Shown piece after piece: positions 34,968 through 43,584 of a DNA stretch of 64,000 nucleotides. The stretch is from Bacteroidetes bacterium UBA6161 (GTDB taxonomy: Bacteria > Bacteroidota > Bacteroidia > NS11-12g > UBA955): assembly GCA_002422315.1 (NCBI GenBank), contig DIUJ01000019.1, positions 1,160 to 65,159 of the forward strand, read 5' to 3'. The position numbers were made by a program, and so were the translations under genes. The notes under the pieces were generated by a model. It had not been told where the DNA came from. It did not search any database and saw only the letters and a list, made by a program, of their open reading frames with translations. Position 1 is the stretch's first letter; each line of letters starts with the position of its first letter.

Positions 34968-36353
34968 TTATCTTATAAGGACAATATGCCCTGTTTTTTG
35001 TTTATTTTCCTTTGTTGGCATCTTGTAATTCAATTGAAAATAGTATGTGCCGGCCTCAACACTATTCCCGTTTCTATCTTTCCCATCCCACTTATCCTCT
35101 TTGTTTGTACTTTCAAATAATAAATTCTGATAAACATCAAAAATTCTCAAATTATATATTTCTTCTCCTTCAATTTGAACAAACCAATAATCATTTTTAC
35201 CATCCCCATTGGGTGTGAAAACATTGGCAAACTCTGGCTCTTTTGTTGAAGATAAAGAGCCATTTAGAATGCTTTCTGCACTATCCAAACATCCCTGCTG
35301 TGATTCATATACGGCCTTAATTTTCAAATTCGTTTGTTGAGAAATTTCCAAGTTGCGATTATACACAAACTGTTTCATATTTTCACTATAAAATTCGTCG
35401 TTTATGTACCATGTAACGTCTCTGACAACGTGTATGGTATACAATTCTACTAACAAGTCATTATCATTTAATTCATTAGCAATTATTTCTGCTTTTTTTG
35501 TTTGCTTGTAAAATACTCTTCTTTGGGTTGTTGTATTTTGTGATTCATTTTGAGATACCAATTTAACTTGACCTTCCTTTTCAAGTACTTCTCGGACTAA
35601 TTTATTTTTAATTCCATCCTCTGTTGGCACTTTAAAAACATAATTCATAGAATAAGGCATAAACTCTTCTAACAGAAAAAGTGTATCTAAGTATTCTATG
35701 TATATTTTATTGTTATGAGTTCTTAGTATTTTATGAATAGGCAATCCTTGATGAGTACCACAAACAAAAGTATCTCCTAAATTTATCTTGTTTTTAGCAG
35801 TGTTAAATTGAGTAGAGTTTTCGAACTTGGTGTTATTGTTTTGGGATTCATCAGGGAACAAATATTTGGCATTCCCAAAGCCACAATTATTTAAACCAGA
35901 CACTACATCTATAGTTAATTTGGGTATAACAAGAGATTCGCTATTAATTTTATTGTATTCAACTTCTGAAAATTCTGGTTTGCTATCTATAGTTACCGAT
36001 GGGGTTTCATTGGATTTTTCCGCTATACTTTCTTGTACTTTTTCCGCATTGATATCTTGCCCCATCTCAGACTCTCTTCCTAGTTCTGTATCTAAAATTT
36101 TATTATCGGTGTTTGATTGGGTAGTAATAACAATTGGAATACTAACAGCTGCGATAGTTGTAACTGCAATTACAACTTTAACTAGTGTAGATAAATTTGC
36201 CAAGCTACTAATAAAATCATTTGCTGGAGGGTTTGGAATAGGATTAGAAGTAGGCAATTGTTGGGCAATATTATTCCACAAGCCTTCAGGCGGCGAAAAA
36301 CTTGCATTTTCAGCAGCGTTCTTAAAAACCTTATCTATGTGATTATGCTCCAT
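34968..36353 (-). CDS. anti-sigma-like membrane protein ending in a T9SS type B domain
   Basis: 461 residues. The N-terminus (IDKVFKNAAENASFSPPEGLWNNIAQQL) has the form of the cytoplasmic part of Bacteroidota anti-sigma factors. One membrane helix follows at about 57-77 (VVIAVTTIAAVSIPIVI), then an acidic linker and a periplasmic region. The end is a CHU_C type B domain: FANVFTPNGDGKNDYWF, LRIFDVYQNLLFES, AGTYYFQLNYK. The gene starts 4 bp after the ECF sigma gene and ends 10 bp before the giant type B gene. Anti-sigma action is inferred from position and N-terminal form; no family name is certain. Confidence 0.7.
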   Translation of the reverse strand: MEHNHIDKVFKNAAENASFSPPEGLWNNIAQQLPTSNPIPNPPANDFISSLANLSTLVKVVIAVTTIAAVSIPIVITTQSNTDNKILDTELGRESEMGQDINAEKVQESIAEKSNETPSVTIDSKPEFSEVEYNKINSESLVIPKLTIDVVSGLNNCGFGNAKYLFPDESQNNNTKFENSTQFNTAKNKINLGDTFVCGTHQGLPIHKILRTHNNKIYIEYLDTLFLLEEFMPYSMNYVFKVPTEDGIKNKLVREVLEKEGQVKLVSQNESQNTTTQRRVFYKQTKKAEIIANELNDNDLLVELYTIHVVRDVTWYINDEFYSENMKQFVYNRNLEISQQTNLKIKAVYESQQGCLDSAESILNGSLSSTKEPEFANVFTPNGDGKNDYWFVQIEGEEIYNLRIFDVYQNLLFESTNKEDKWDGKDRNGNSVEAGTYYFQLNYKMPTKENKQKTGHIVLIR

Positions 36354-36357
36354 TTTT

Positions 36358-36897
36358 TTATTCCTTTTCCTTATTTAACATTGCTATTAATCCCAATCTT
36401 GCTTTTCTCAATTGGGTTTTGGAAGTATTTTCAGAGATACCTAATTCAATGGCTATTTCTTTGTGTGTATAGCCTTCTATTGCATATAAATTAAATACAG
36501 TTCTGTATCCTGTAGGTAACTTTTGTACCAATAAAAGTAATGATTCTGCATTGAATTTATCTAGTACACTTTCATTGAGCCCTACATTCTCTAATTCATC
36601 TAGTCCATTTACTTCCAAATTTTTAGCGTTTTTTCTGCAAAATTCAATAGAGGTATGAATAAATATACGCCTGACCCACCCTTCAAAAGACCCTTCAAAA
36701 CGGAATTGGTGTAGATTTTTAAAAAGTCTAATAAATCCTTCTTGTAGAAAGTCTTGGGCAAGGTCGGGATCGCTTGCATATCTCATACATACGCTATACA
36801 TTTTGCCAGAAAAAATGTCAAATAACTTTTTTTGTGAAGCAGAATTCCCTTGCAAACATTTTTGAATAAGTTCGTATTCTTCTTCCGATTGTTGCAT
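36358..36897 (-). CDS. ECF-type RNA polymerase sigma factor
   Basis: 179 residues. Sigma-2: PDLAQDFLQEGFIRLFKNLHQF (shown in part), followed by FEGWVRRIFIHTSIEFCR. Sigma-4: LPTGYRTVFNLYAIEGYTH then KEIAIELGISENTSKTQLRK with the helix-turn-helix. It probably directs transcription of its own operon, including the anti-sigma-like and giant type B genes; this is inferred from gene order. Confidence 0.93.
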   Translation of the reverse strand: MQQSEEEYELIQKCLQGNSASQKKLFDIFSGKMYSVCMRYASDPDLAQDFLQEGFIRLFKNLHQFRFEGSFEGWVRRIFIHTSIEFCRKNAKNLEVNGLDELENVGLNESVLDKFNAESLLLLVQKLPTGYRTVFNLYAIEGYTHKEIAIELGISENTSKTQLRKARLGLIAMLNKEKE

Positions 36898-36999
36898 TTG
36901 TTTGCATTTGTGTTTTCTATCTTCAGTTAGTAAGAAGATAAAACAGCCAGATTGGTTGCCTAAAAGAAAACAATATTTTTAACTATTTGTTTTTCAGCC

Positions 37000-37470
37000 T
37001 TATAATTTTATTCTTTGTACTCCATACTTGTCTGTAAACACAGATGCAGTTAGTTCAGAATAATAACCAACGCTTTCTATAGCTTCAATTATATCTTCCA
37101 CCCTTAAATCGTTACAAATTCTTCTAAACTTTAATGCAAGCATGTTTTCTTGTTTATTTACAATAAAAGAGGCAAAGAACATATTTAAGTTATTTTCTAG
37201 AAGATCTTCATAAAAAGCAGTTAACTGAGATTCATCTGGTAAAATACAAACGGGAGAAAGTACTTGAAAAACTTTCAAATTATATCCTTCTGGTTGGAAA
37301 TAATTCCATCCATTGGGTTCTTTTTGTTCCCACAAATCTATATAAATCTCCGTTTCTCCATTATAAACAAGCCATTGCCCAGGGTCAGCGCATCTACTTG
37401 TTTCTGGCTCAATTCCAAGCATTTGAAGCGATTTTTCGATTAATTCGGTGTAGTGGTTTATTGTTTCCAT
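37000..37470 (-). CDS. YbjN-domain / secretion-chaperone-like protein
   Basis: 156 residues from the ATG at 37470, the start implied by METINHYTELIEKSLQMLGI; a longer frame has no support. It is an alpha/beta protein with an N-terminal helix, a beta hairpin (IYIDLWEQ) and a central FQVLSPVCILPD strand, the pattern of YbjN and type III chaperone-like folds. Function unknown. A TATTTTTG box (37487-37480) lies 9 nt upstream. Divergent from sucD across 83 bp. Confidence 0.7.
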   Translation of the reverse strand: METINHYTELIEKSLQMLGIEPETSRCADPGQWLVYNGETEIYIDLWEQKEPNGWNYFQPEGYNLKVFQVLSPVCILPDESQLTAFYEDLLENNLNMFFASFIVNKQENMLALKFRRICNDLRVEDIIEAIESVGYYSELTASVFTDKYGVQRIKL

Positions 37471-37479
37471 AAAGTCTTT

Positions 37480-37487
37480 CAAAAATA
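37480..37487 (-). promoter_or_regulatory. -7 promoter box of the YbjN-like gene
   Basis: TATTTTTG on the minus strand (exact TAnnTTTG), 9 nt before the ATG at 37470. Confidence 0.4.
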
Positions 37488-37553
37488 GATTTTTTTTTGG
37501 AGTTCGAAATATTAACTTCGCATCACAATTTTTATAAAATAAAACTGACAAAT

Positions 37554-38438
37554 ATGAGTGTATTAGTAAACAAAAATTCGAAAGTAATAGTTCAAGGTTT
37601 TACAGGCAAGGAAGGTACTTTCCATGCTACACAAATGATTGAATACGGAACCAACGTAGTTGGAGGTGTTACCCCCGGTAAAGGAGGACAAACACATCTA
37701 GACAAACCCGTTTTCAATACTGCAAAAGATGCTGTAGAAGCTACAGGAGCAAATGTTTCAATTATTTTTGTACCACCTGCTTTTGCTGCAGATTCTATAA
37801 TGGAAGCAGCAGATGCTGGAATAGAAGTAATTGTATGTATTACAGAAGGTATTCCAACCAAAGATATGATAGTAGCTGCTAACTACATTAAAGATAAATC
37901 TTGCACATTGATTGGGCCTAATTGTCCAGGTGTAATCACCCCAGGAGAAGCCAAAGTTGGTATTATGCCAGGATTTGTTTTCAAGAAAGGTACTATCGGA
38001 ATTGTTTCTAAATCGGGAACACTTACATACGAAGCAGCAGACCAAATTGTAAAAGCTGGTCTTGGTATTACAACTGCTATTGGAATAGGAGGCGACCCAA
38101 TTATTGGTACTTCTACTAAAGAAGCTGTAAAATTACTTATGAATGACCCAGAAACTGTAGGGATAATAATGATAGGTGAAATTGGCGGAAGTATGGAAGC
38201 CGATGCAGCAAGATGGATAAAAGAAAACGGTACTAAGCCTGTAGTTGGTTTTATTGCTGGCCAAACAGCTCCAGCAGGAAGAAGAATGGGCCACGCAGGT
38301 GCAATTGTTGGTGGCAAAGACGACACCGCAGAAGCTAAAATGAGAATCATGTCTGAATGTGGTATACATGTTGTTAGCTCTCCTGCAGAAATTGGTGCTA
38401 AAATGGCGGAGGTTCTAAAAGTAAACCAAACGGCTTAA
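37554..38438 (+). CDS. sucD: succinyl-CoA synthetase (ADP/GDP-forming) alpha subunit
   Basis: 294 residues from the ATG at 37554 (MSVLVNKNSKVIVQGFTGKEG); the frame extends upstream to a TTG that would overlap the divergent promoter. CoA-binding VGGVTPGKGG, the NCPGVITPG loop, and the phosphorylated histidine in GRRMGHAGAIV are present. It joins the beta subunit SucC to interconvert succinyl-CoA and succinate in the TCA cycle. sucC is not adjacent, which is common in this phylum. Confidence 0.96.
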   Translation: MSVLVNKNSKVIVQGFTGKEGTFHATQMIEYGTNVVGGVTPGKGGQTHLDKPVFNTAKDAVEATGANVSIIFVPPAFAADSIMEAADAGIEVIVCITEGIPTKDMIVAANYIKDKSCTLIGPNCPGVITPGEAKVGIMPGFVFKKGTIGIVSKSGTLTYEAADQIVKAGLGITTAIGIGGDPIIGTSTKEAVKLLMNDPETVGIIMIGEIGGSMEADAARWIKENGTKPVVGFIAGQTAPAGRRMGHAGAIVGGKDDTAEAKMRIMSECGIHVVSSPAEIGAKMAEVLKVNQTA

Positions 38439-38458
38439 ATAATCTAATAATCAAATTT

Positions 38459-38486
38459 AAAAGGGAGTTTTATTACTCCCTTTTTT
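38459..38486 (+). terminator. terminator of sucD
   Basis: Eight-base stem AAGGGAGT (38461-38468) with ACTCCCTT (38475-38482), then a T run. Confidence 0.85.
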
Positions 38487-38530
38487 GTTATTTTATGTTT
38501 TAAATCATTTTCTTTATCAAAGTTTAATAA

Positions 38531-38538
38531 TAGATTTG
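38531..38538 (+). promoter_or_regulatory. -7 promoter box of the universal stress protein gene
   Basis: TAGATTTG, an exact TAnnTTTG match, 22 nt before the ATG. Confidence 0.5.
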
Positions 38539-38560
38539 CACAATACTTAATTCCTAAACA

Positions 38561-39454
38561 ATGAAAGACAAAGTAAACAACAACAACAACATCTTAGTAC
38601 CTTATGATTTTTCTGAAATTGCAGAAAACGCATTAGGCCATGCAGTAAAAATAGCAGAAACTTATAACAATGAAATTACCCTTTTACATATTGTAGAAGA
38701 TGGCTTTATGGAAGGTTTATTAAGCAATAATTCACTTAAAGAAATGCTTATTAAAGAGGCCTTAGAAAGTAAAATAAATAAGATCATTGCCGAAATTCAA
38801 TCCAAACATAAAGTTAAAATTAATACCAAGATAGAGCAAGGACGTATATACAAAACTATAGTAAAGGTTGCCAACGAAGGAAATTTTGATAGCATAATTA
38901 TGGGTTCTAATGGTGCTGCGGGTGTAGAACAGATCATAGGTTCTAATGCTTCGAGGGTTATTAGGCATAGCGAACAGCCAGTGGTGGTAGTTAAAGAAAA
39001 GTCCATAGGTACCAATGGGTATGAGAAAATTGTTCTTCCAATTGACATTTCTTATGAATCAAGGCAAAAAGTTTCATGGGCCATTCATCTTGCAAAAAAA
39101 TTCAATTCTACAATTCATGTGATTTTTGAAACTGAAGATGATGAATTTACTAGAAACAAAATATTTGCAGCTGTAAATAGCACACAAGACATGTTGGGAC
39201 GCAATGGAATTGACTATGTTGTTAGAGGTCTAGATGAAGAAAAATACCCTGATAACTTTGCCAAAGACACATTGCAATATGCAGAAGAAGTGGATGCTGA
39301 CTTAATCCTAATTATGACCCAGCAAGAAATCGGCTTCTCAGAGTTTATCATTGGGTCGTATGCTCAACAAATTGTAAATCAAAGCAGAAGAATTCCTGTA
39401 ATGTGTATTAACCCAAAAGAAGGTGGATATATGTTTGAAGGTATTTTTGGATAA
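38561..39454 (+). CDS. tandem-domain universal stress protein
   Basis: 297 residues with two UspA domains. The first (about 10-145) starts NILVPYDFSEIAENALGHA and carries the ATP-binding pattern G-x2-G-x9-GS (GSNGAAGVEQIIGSNAS). The second (about 153-290) starts KIVLPIDISYESR and has a degenerate loop (IIGSYAQQIVNQS). Tandem Usps are cytosolic stress proteins, often with one nucleotide-binding and one degenerate half. Monocistronic, with its own promoter and terminator. Confidence 0.92.
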   Translation: MKDKVNNNNNILVPYDFSEIAENALGHAVKIAETYNNEITLLHIVEDGFMEGLLSNNSLKEMLIKEALESKINKIIAEIQSKHKVKINTKIEQGRIYKTIVKVANEGNFDSIIMGSNGAAGVEQIIGSNASRVIRHSEQPVVVVKEKSIGTNGYEKIVLPIDISYESRQKVSWAIHLAKKFNSTIHVIFETEDDEFTRNKIFAAVNSTQDMLGRNGIDYVVRGLDEEKYPDNFAKDTLQYAEEVDADLILIMTQQEIGFSEFIIGSYAQQIVNQSRRIPVMCINPKEGGYMFEGIFG

Positions 39455-39477
39455 AAAAACAGAATTAGGCTAATATA

Positions 39478-39511
39478 AAAAGCCGTTGTTTCAATGAAAC
39501 AACGGCTTTTT
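39478..39511. terminator. bidirectional terminator between the usp gene and rpsU
   Basis: Perfect 12-base stem AGCCGTTGTTTC (39481-39492) with its complement (39496-39507), 3-nt loop, with A and T runs on either side. Confidence 0.88.
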
Positions 39512-39566
39512 TGTATAAAAAAAACAGCCCATAAAGCTGTTTTAAATATGTTTCTCGAAAATAGAC

Positions 39567-39761
39567 TTAAGCCATTTCTTCTTGTTGTTTGAACTGACGG
39601 TATCTAGCCTTAATCATACCCATTCTTTTCTTTACAGAAGGCTTAGTGAAGGCTTGTCTTTCACGCAATTCTTTAACAACTCCAGTACGCTCAAACTTCT
39701 TTTTGAACTTCTTAAGTGCTCTGTCTAATGATTCGTTTTCTTTAACGTTTACTAATAGCAT
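39567..39761 (-). CDS. rpsU: 30S ribosomal protein S21
   Basis: 64 residues. MLLVNVKENESLDRALKKFK and FERTGVVKELRERQAF are diagnostic of S21, followed by the basic tail. In Bacteroidota, S21 has been linked to occlusion of the anti-Shine-Dalgarno sequence, in keeping with the absence of Shine-Dalgarno motifs in this window. Monocistronic. Confidence 0.97.
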   Translation of the reverse strand: MLLVNVKENESLDRALKKFKKKFERTGVVKELRERQAFTKPSVKKRMGMIKARYRQFKQQEEMA

Positions 39762-39797
39762 TATATTAATTCCTTTTTTGTTTTATATTGAGGGTGG

Positions 39798-39828
39798 CAA
39801 ATTTAACATTCCTATTTCACAAATACAA
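39798..39828 (-). promoter_or_regulatory. promoter of rpsU
   Basis: On the minus strand TTG (39828-39826), 20 bp, then TAAATTTG (39805-39798). Confidence 0.5.
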
Positions 39829-39836
39829 GTATTTTT

Positions 39837-40979
39837 TTAATCTTTTAAAACTGCTCTAGAAATTACTAATTTTTGTATCTCGGAAGTACCTTCGCCAATG
39901 GTACAAAGCTTAGAATCTCTGTAGAATTTCTCAACTGGAAAGTCCTTAGTATAGCCGTATCCGCCAAAAATCTGTACTGCTTCTGTGGAACATTTTACCG
40001 CAACTTCAGATGCATAATATTTAGCCATAGCCGATATTTTGTTTACATTTAACCCTTTATTTTTAAGGTCAGCGGCATTATATGTAAGGAGTTTTGCAGC
40101 TTCAATTTGCATTTTCATGTCTGCCAATTTGAATGCAATGCCCTGAAATTCAGAAATAGGTTTTCCAAACTGTTGTCTTTCTTGGGAATACTTCAAGGCT
40201 GCCTCATATGCTCCTTCTGCAATCCCTAAAGATAGCGCGGCAATAGATATTCTTCCTCCATCTAAAATTTTCATAGCTTGATAAAAGCCTTCGCCTACAT
40301 TACCTAAAATATTGTCTTGATGAATTCTACAATCTTCAAAAATCATTTCAGCGGTTTCTGAAGCCCTCATCCCTAATTTATTTTCTTTTTTACCTGCTTT
40401 AAATCCTGGAGTTCCTCTTTCTACAACAAATGCTGTGATGCCTTTAGAATCTAAAAGTTCTCCTGTTCTTGCAAGTACCACCGCTATATTACCGGTTATT
40501 CCATGAGTAATCCAGTTTTTAGCGCCATTTAGCACCCAGTGATCTCCGTCTTTTTTGGCTACACATTGCATTCTCATAGCATCAGAACCTGTATTCGCCT
40601 CGGTTAAACCCCATGCTCCAATCCATTCGCCTGTGGCTAATTTGGGCAACCATTTTGACTTCTGTTCTTCGTTACCAAACATCAAAATATGGCCAGTACA
40701 CAAAGAGTTATGAGCAGCCATTGACAAACCAATAGATCCGCATACTTTAGAGATTTCTATGATGGCATCTACATATTCATAATACCCTAAGCCAGAGCCA
40801 TTGTATTTTTCTGGAACCAATATACCCAAAAGTCCTTGTGCTCCCATTTTCTGCATTGTTTCTAATGGAAACTCTTGAGATTCATCCCATTCCATAAACT
40901 CAGGCTTTATGTGTCTTTCTGCAAAATCACGACACATTTCTTTAATCATATTTTGACTTTCGGTATTACTAAATTCCAT
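39837..40979 (-). CDS. acyl-CoA dehydrogenase
   Basis: 380 residues, the standard length. FAD-binding WGLTEANTGSDA, WITHG, the substrate-loop region DGGRISIAALSLGIAEGAYEAALKY, and the C-terminal IGEGTSEIQKLVISR with the catalytic Glu are all present. It dehydrogenates acyl-CoA to trans-2-enoyl-CoA, passing electrons to ETF. Chain-length preference cannot be told; the best guess is a short- or branched-chain enzyme. A variant TATTTTCG box lies about 24 nt upstream. Confidence 0.94.
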   Translation of the reverse strand: MEFSNTESQNMIKEMCRDFAERHIKPEFMEWDESQEFPLETMQKMGAQGLLGILVPEKYNGSGLGYYEYVDAIIEISKVCGSIGLSMAAHNSLCTGHILMFGNEEQKSKWLPKLATGEWIGAWGLTEANTGSDAMRMQCVAKKDGDHWVLNGAKNWITHGITGNIAVVLARTGELLDSKGITAFVVERGTPGFKAGKKENKLGMRASETAEMIFEDCRIHQDNILGNVGEGFYQAMKILDGGRISIAALSLGIAEGAYEAALKYSQERQQFGKPISEFQGIAFKLADMKMQIEAAKLLTYNAADLKNKGLNVNKISAMAKYYASEVAVKCSTEAVQIFGGYGYTKDFPVEKFYRDSKLCTIGEGTSEIQKLVISRAVLKD

Positions 40980-41059
40980 TTTTGAGTGACAATTTTAAAG
41001 GTTCGAAAATAAGAGAATATTTTTAATTTTTATTGTTTTCTACCGCTAAAAAAAAAGAG

Positions 41060-41953
41060 TTAATCGGTAAAGTCAAAATAGGGAGAAATCTTATCTATTT
41101 CAGCTTTGTTAACCCCAATTTGTTTGTACATATCTTCTTTGCTACGAAAAACTCCATGTTGTTTTCTATAATTAATTATCAATGTAGCAGTTTTTTTACT
41201 TATGTATGGATGTATTGCCAATTCATCTTTACTTACTTTATTGATCTGTATTTTCCTTATTAAGGTATTGTCTACCCATGTATTAGAGATTATAGAATCC
41301 AATAGAATAGAATCTAAACCCCATATTTCATACAACTGCTTTTCTGAAAAAAATCCACCTAGCTTTTCTCTATAATTTACAATCATTTGAGCCCTTTTAC
41401 TTCCTATACCCTTAAGTAACTTAAATTGGCTAGTGTCTGCAGTATTCAACTCTATTTCTAATTTTGGTTTGGGTTTAGACCAAATCTGATTAGAGGCAAC
41501 ATTTTCATTGAACGGTTTTAGATTGTTCTTATTTGTCCTATTGTTTAGCTTTCCTGGTGATTTTAATTCAAAATATATCCAATCGGATAATTGAGAAATC
41601 AGCGAGGTGTCTATGCCATAAATCTTCCTCAAAGTATTTTCTGAGTATATTCCATATTTGTCTCTGAATTTTATTATTCTATCTGCTATAAATGGCTTAA
41701 ATCCCAATTTAACCAAATCATTTTTGGTACATGTATTGGGATTAAATTTAAATTTATCTGTTTCAAATGAATTTTCAGGTTCTGTAGAATCAAAGTATGC
41801 TATTTGTATTTCTTTTGAGTTCTCAATACTTTTAAAATAAAGACTCAACCCATATGTGACGAATATAAGCCCAACAATAACAAAAGCCATTCTTTTTTCA
41901 GATTTTGTCCATTCAAAGAATTCTTTCCAAGGATTATTTTTTCTGTTGAACAT
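41060..41953 (-). CDS. membrane-anchored helix-hairpin-helix protein (ComEA-like)
   Basis: 297 residues. A membrane helix at about 23-42 follows a short basic cytoplasmic tail. Three HhH modules follow: NPNTCTKNDLVKLGFKP (about 71), LNTADTSQFKLLKGIGSKRA (about 169) and INKVSKDELAIHPYISKKTA (about 245). ComEA binds incoming DNA in the periplasm during natural transformation; here the anchor is N-terminal and there are three modules instead of the usual one or two. It starts 1 bp after dprA, so the pair is cotranscribed. Confidence 0.85.
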   Translation of the reverse strand: MFNRKNNPWKEFFEWTKSEKRMAFVIVGLIFVTYGLSLYFKSIENSKEIQIAYFDSTEPENSFETDKFKFNPNTCTKNDLVKLGFKPFIADRIIKFRDKYGIYSENTLRKIYGIDTSLISQLSDWIYFELKSPGKLNNRTNKNNLKPFNENVASNQIWSKPKPKLEIELNTADTSQFKLLKGIGSKRAQMIVNYREKLGGFFSEKQLYEIWGLDSILLDSIISNTWVDNTLIRKIQINKVSKDELAIHPYISKKTATLIINYRKQHGVFRSKEDMYKQIGVNKAEIDKISPYFDFTD

Positions 41954-41954
41954 G

Positions 41955-43058
41955 TCAATTCTTCAATTTATATATTTTCCCTGGTTTAGACACAACAAGA
42001 TTTTTGAACTCTAGGTTTAGTAACAACATAGAAATCATAGACAAAGGCATGCCTGACTCAAAATGCAAATCATCTATTTGTTTCTCCTTTTCTCTTAAAA
42101 GTTTAAAGATTGTTTTCTCATCGGCTGTTAGTGGAATTTTATTTTCATTCTCAATTTTAGTTGCATTATTAACCTTGGTTTCCCAACCAAGATATTTAAC
42201 CAATGAATGGGCATTTTGTATACAAATTGCTCTATTGTTATTTATAAGTTTGATACAACCTTGAGAATATGTGTCGGTAATTTTACCTGGCAAAGCAAAC
42301 ACTTCCCTATCGTATGACCAAGCCAAGTCTGCTGTGATCATTGCACCACCTTTGATTCCACTTTCAACAATGACTAATGCATCGCATATTCCGGCAACAA
42401 TTCTATTTCTTTTAGGGAAATTCTCTGCCAAAGGGTGGTCTATGCTAAAGTGTTCTGTTAATAAGGCACCATTTTCAATAATTTGTTGAGATAAGTTATA
42501 GTTAGATGGCGGGGCAATTGTATGCAATCCATGAGCCAAAACGGCTGCAGTAGGCAGCCCATAGTTCAGGGCTTCTTTATGTGCAAAAGTATCTATACCC
42601 ATAGCCAGGCCACTAACTACCAAAGCATTTGTATTCTTTAAAGCACTCATAAGTTCTAAACAAAAATCTCTTCCATATGAAGTTGAATTACGGGTTCCTA
42701 CTACGCTTATTATTTTAGAATTATTTAAATCCGTAATTCCTTTTGTAAAAATAAAAATTGGAGAGTCGTCACAAGATTTCAATCTATAAGGATATTTCTC
42801 TGAGGAATATGGTATGATTTGGATATTGTTTTTTTGCATAAACTCCAATTCATTTTCGGCAATATCAAACTGTTTAAATTGTTTAATTGCTTGTGCAATC
42901 ACTGGTCCAACAGAAGGTATTTTCTCTAACTTTGGCTTACTCATTTTAAAAATTTGTTCGGCAGAACCACAATAAGCAATAAGTTCTTTTGCGTTCTTAT
43001 CGCCCACATTGGGCACTTTTTTTAATGCCAACAAATAATAAAGTTCACTATTTTCCAT
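41955..43058 (-). CDS. dprA: DNA-processing protein DprA (Smf)
   Basis: 367 residues. N-terminal HhH-like segment (VPNVGDKNAKELI, IPSVGPVIAQAI); Rossmann core with VVGTRNSTSYG, VSGLAMGIDTFAHKEAL, AGICDALVIVE and FALPGKITDTYSQGCIKLI; C-terminal winged-helix DML1-like domain. DprA loads RecA on incoming single-stranded DNA during transformation. It is followed by the ComEA-like gene, which supports a DNA-uptake role, although dprA also occurs in non-competent species. Confidence 0.95.
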   Translation of the reverse strand: MENSELYYLLALKKVPNVGDKNAKELIAYCGSAEQIFKMSKPKLEKIPSVGPVIAQAIKQFKQFDIAENELEFMQKNNIQIIPYSSEKYPYRLKSCDDSPIFIFTKGITDLNNSKIISVVGTRNSTSYGRDFCLELMSALKNTNALVVSGLAMGIDTFAHKEALNYGLPTAAVLAHGLHTIAPPSNYNLSQQIIENGALLTEHFSIDHPLAENFPKRNRIVAGICDALVIVESGIKGGAMITADLAWSYDREVFALPGKITDTYSQGCIKLINNNRAICIQNAHSLVKYLGWETKVNNATKIENENKIPLTADEKTIFKLLREKEKQIDDLHFESGMPLSMISMLLLNLEFKNLVVSKPGKIYKLKN

Positions 43059-43090
43059 ACTTGTTTAAAATCTACACAAAACACTAAACC

Positions 43091-43120
43091 CAAAAGTATG
43101 GTAAATTTTTCAATCACCAA
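43091..43120 (-). promoter_or_regulatory. promoter of dprA
   Basis: On the minus strand TTG (43120-43118) and an exact TACTTTTG box (43098-43091), separated by 19 bp; the ATG is about 32 nt downstream. Confidence 0.5.
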
Positions 43121-43130
43121 AAATAAAAAC

Positions 43131-43163
43131 AAAAAAAGCCGAAACAAAATGTTTCGGCTTTTC
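43131..43163 (-). terminator. terminator of the miaB-secG operon
   Basis: Nine-base stem AGCCGAAAC (43137-43145) with GTTTCGGCT (43151-43159), T run on the minus strand, 20 bp after secG. Confidence 0.85.
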
Positions 43164-43183
43164 TTTATTTATAGATCTAAAGA

Positions 43184-43579
43184 TTATTGAGCTGCTTCTG
43201 GTTGAGGCTGACTTGGTTCTGCGGTAGGTGTTGGATTTGTCTGCATGTTATTTCCACTAGCAGGTGCCATGGGTGCACTGTTTTTAGGCAATGCTTTTTC
43301 CAACTCTTCGTCTACTTGACCCGCTGGAGCAGCAGAGTTTTGAGCAGGGGCAGAACCTCTTGGATTGTAACTTGCTGCAAAGAGAGAAATAAGTAATACC
43401 AAACCTGCTAATACCCAAGTTGCTTTTTCTACAAACTCTGTAGTTTTTTTAACTCCAAAAAACTGGTTTCCTCCCGAAAAATTTGAAGCCAAACCGCTTC
43501 CTTTAGGATTTTGTACTAATACTACAGCGATTAACAATACTGCAACTAGAACGGATAATATTAAGATAAATGTTAACAT
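43184..43579 (-). CDS. secG: preprotein translocase subunit SecG
   Basis: 131 residues. Two membrane helices (about 1-20 and 52-70) flank the conserved VQNPKGSGLASNFSGGNQFFGVKKT loop of SecG (given here in part). The C-terminal ~50 residues are a low-complexity Ala/Pro/Gln tail, common in Bacteroidota SecG. It assists the SecYE channel at the inner membrane. Last gene of the five-gene operon headed by miaB. Confidence 0.93.
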   Translation of the reverse strand: MLTFILILSVLVAVLLIAVVLVQNPKGSGLASNFSGGNQFFGVKKTTEFVEKATWVLAGLVLLISLFAASYNPRGSAPAQNSAAPAGQVDEELEKALPKNSAPMAPASGNNMQTNPTPTAEPSQPQPEAAQ

Positions 43580-43584
43580 AAAAT

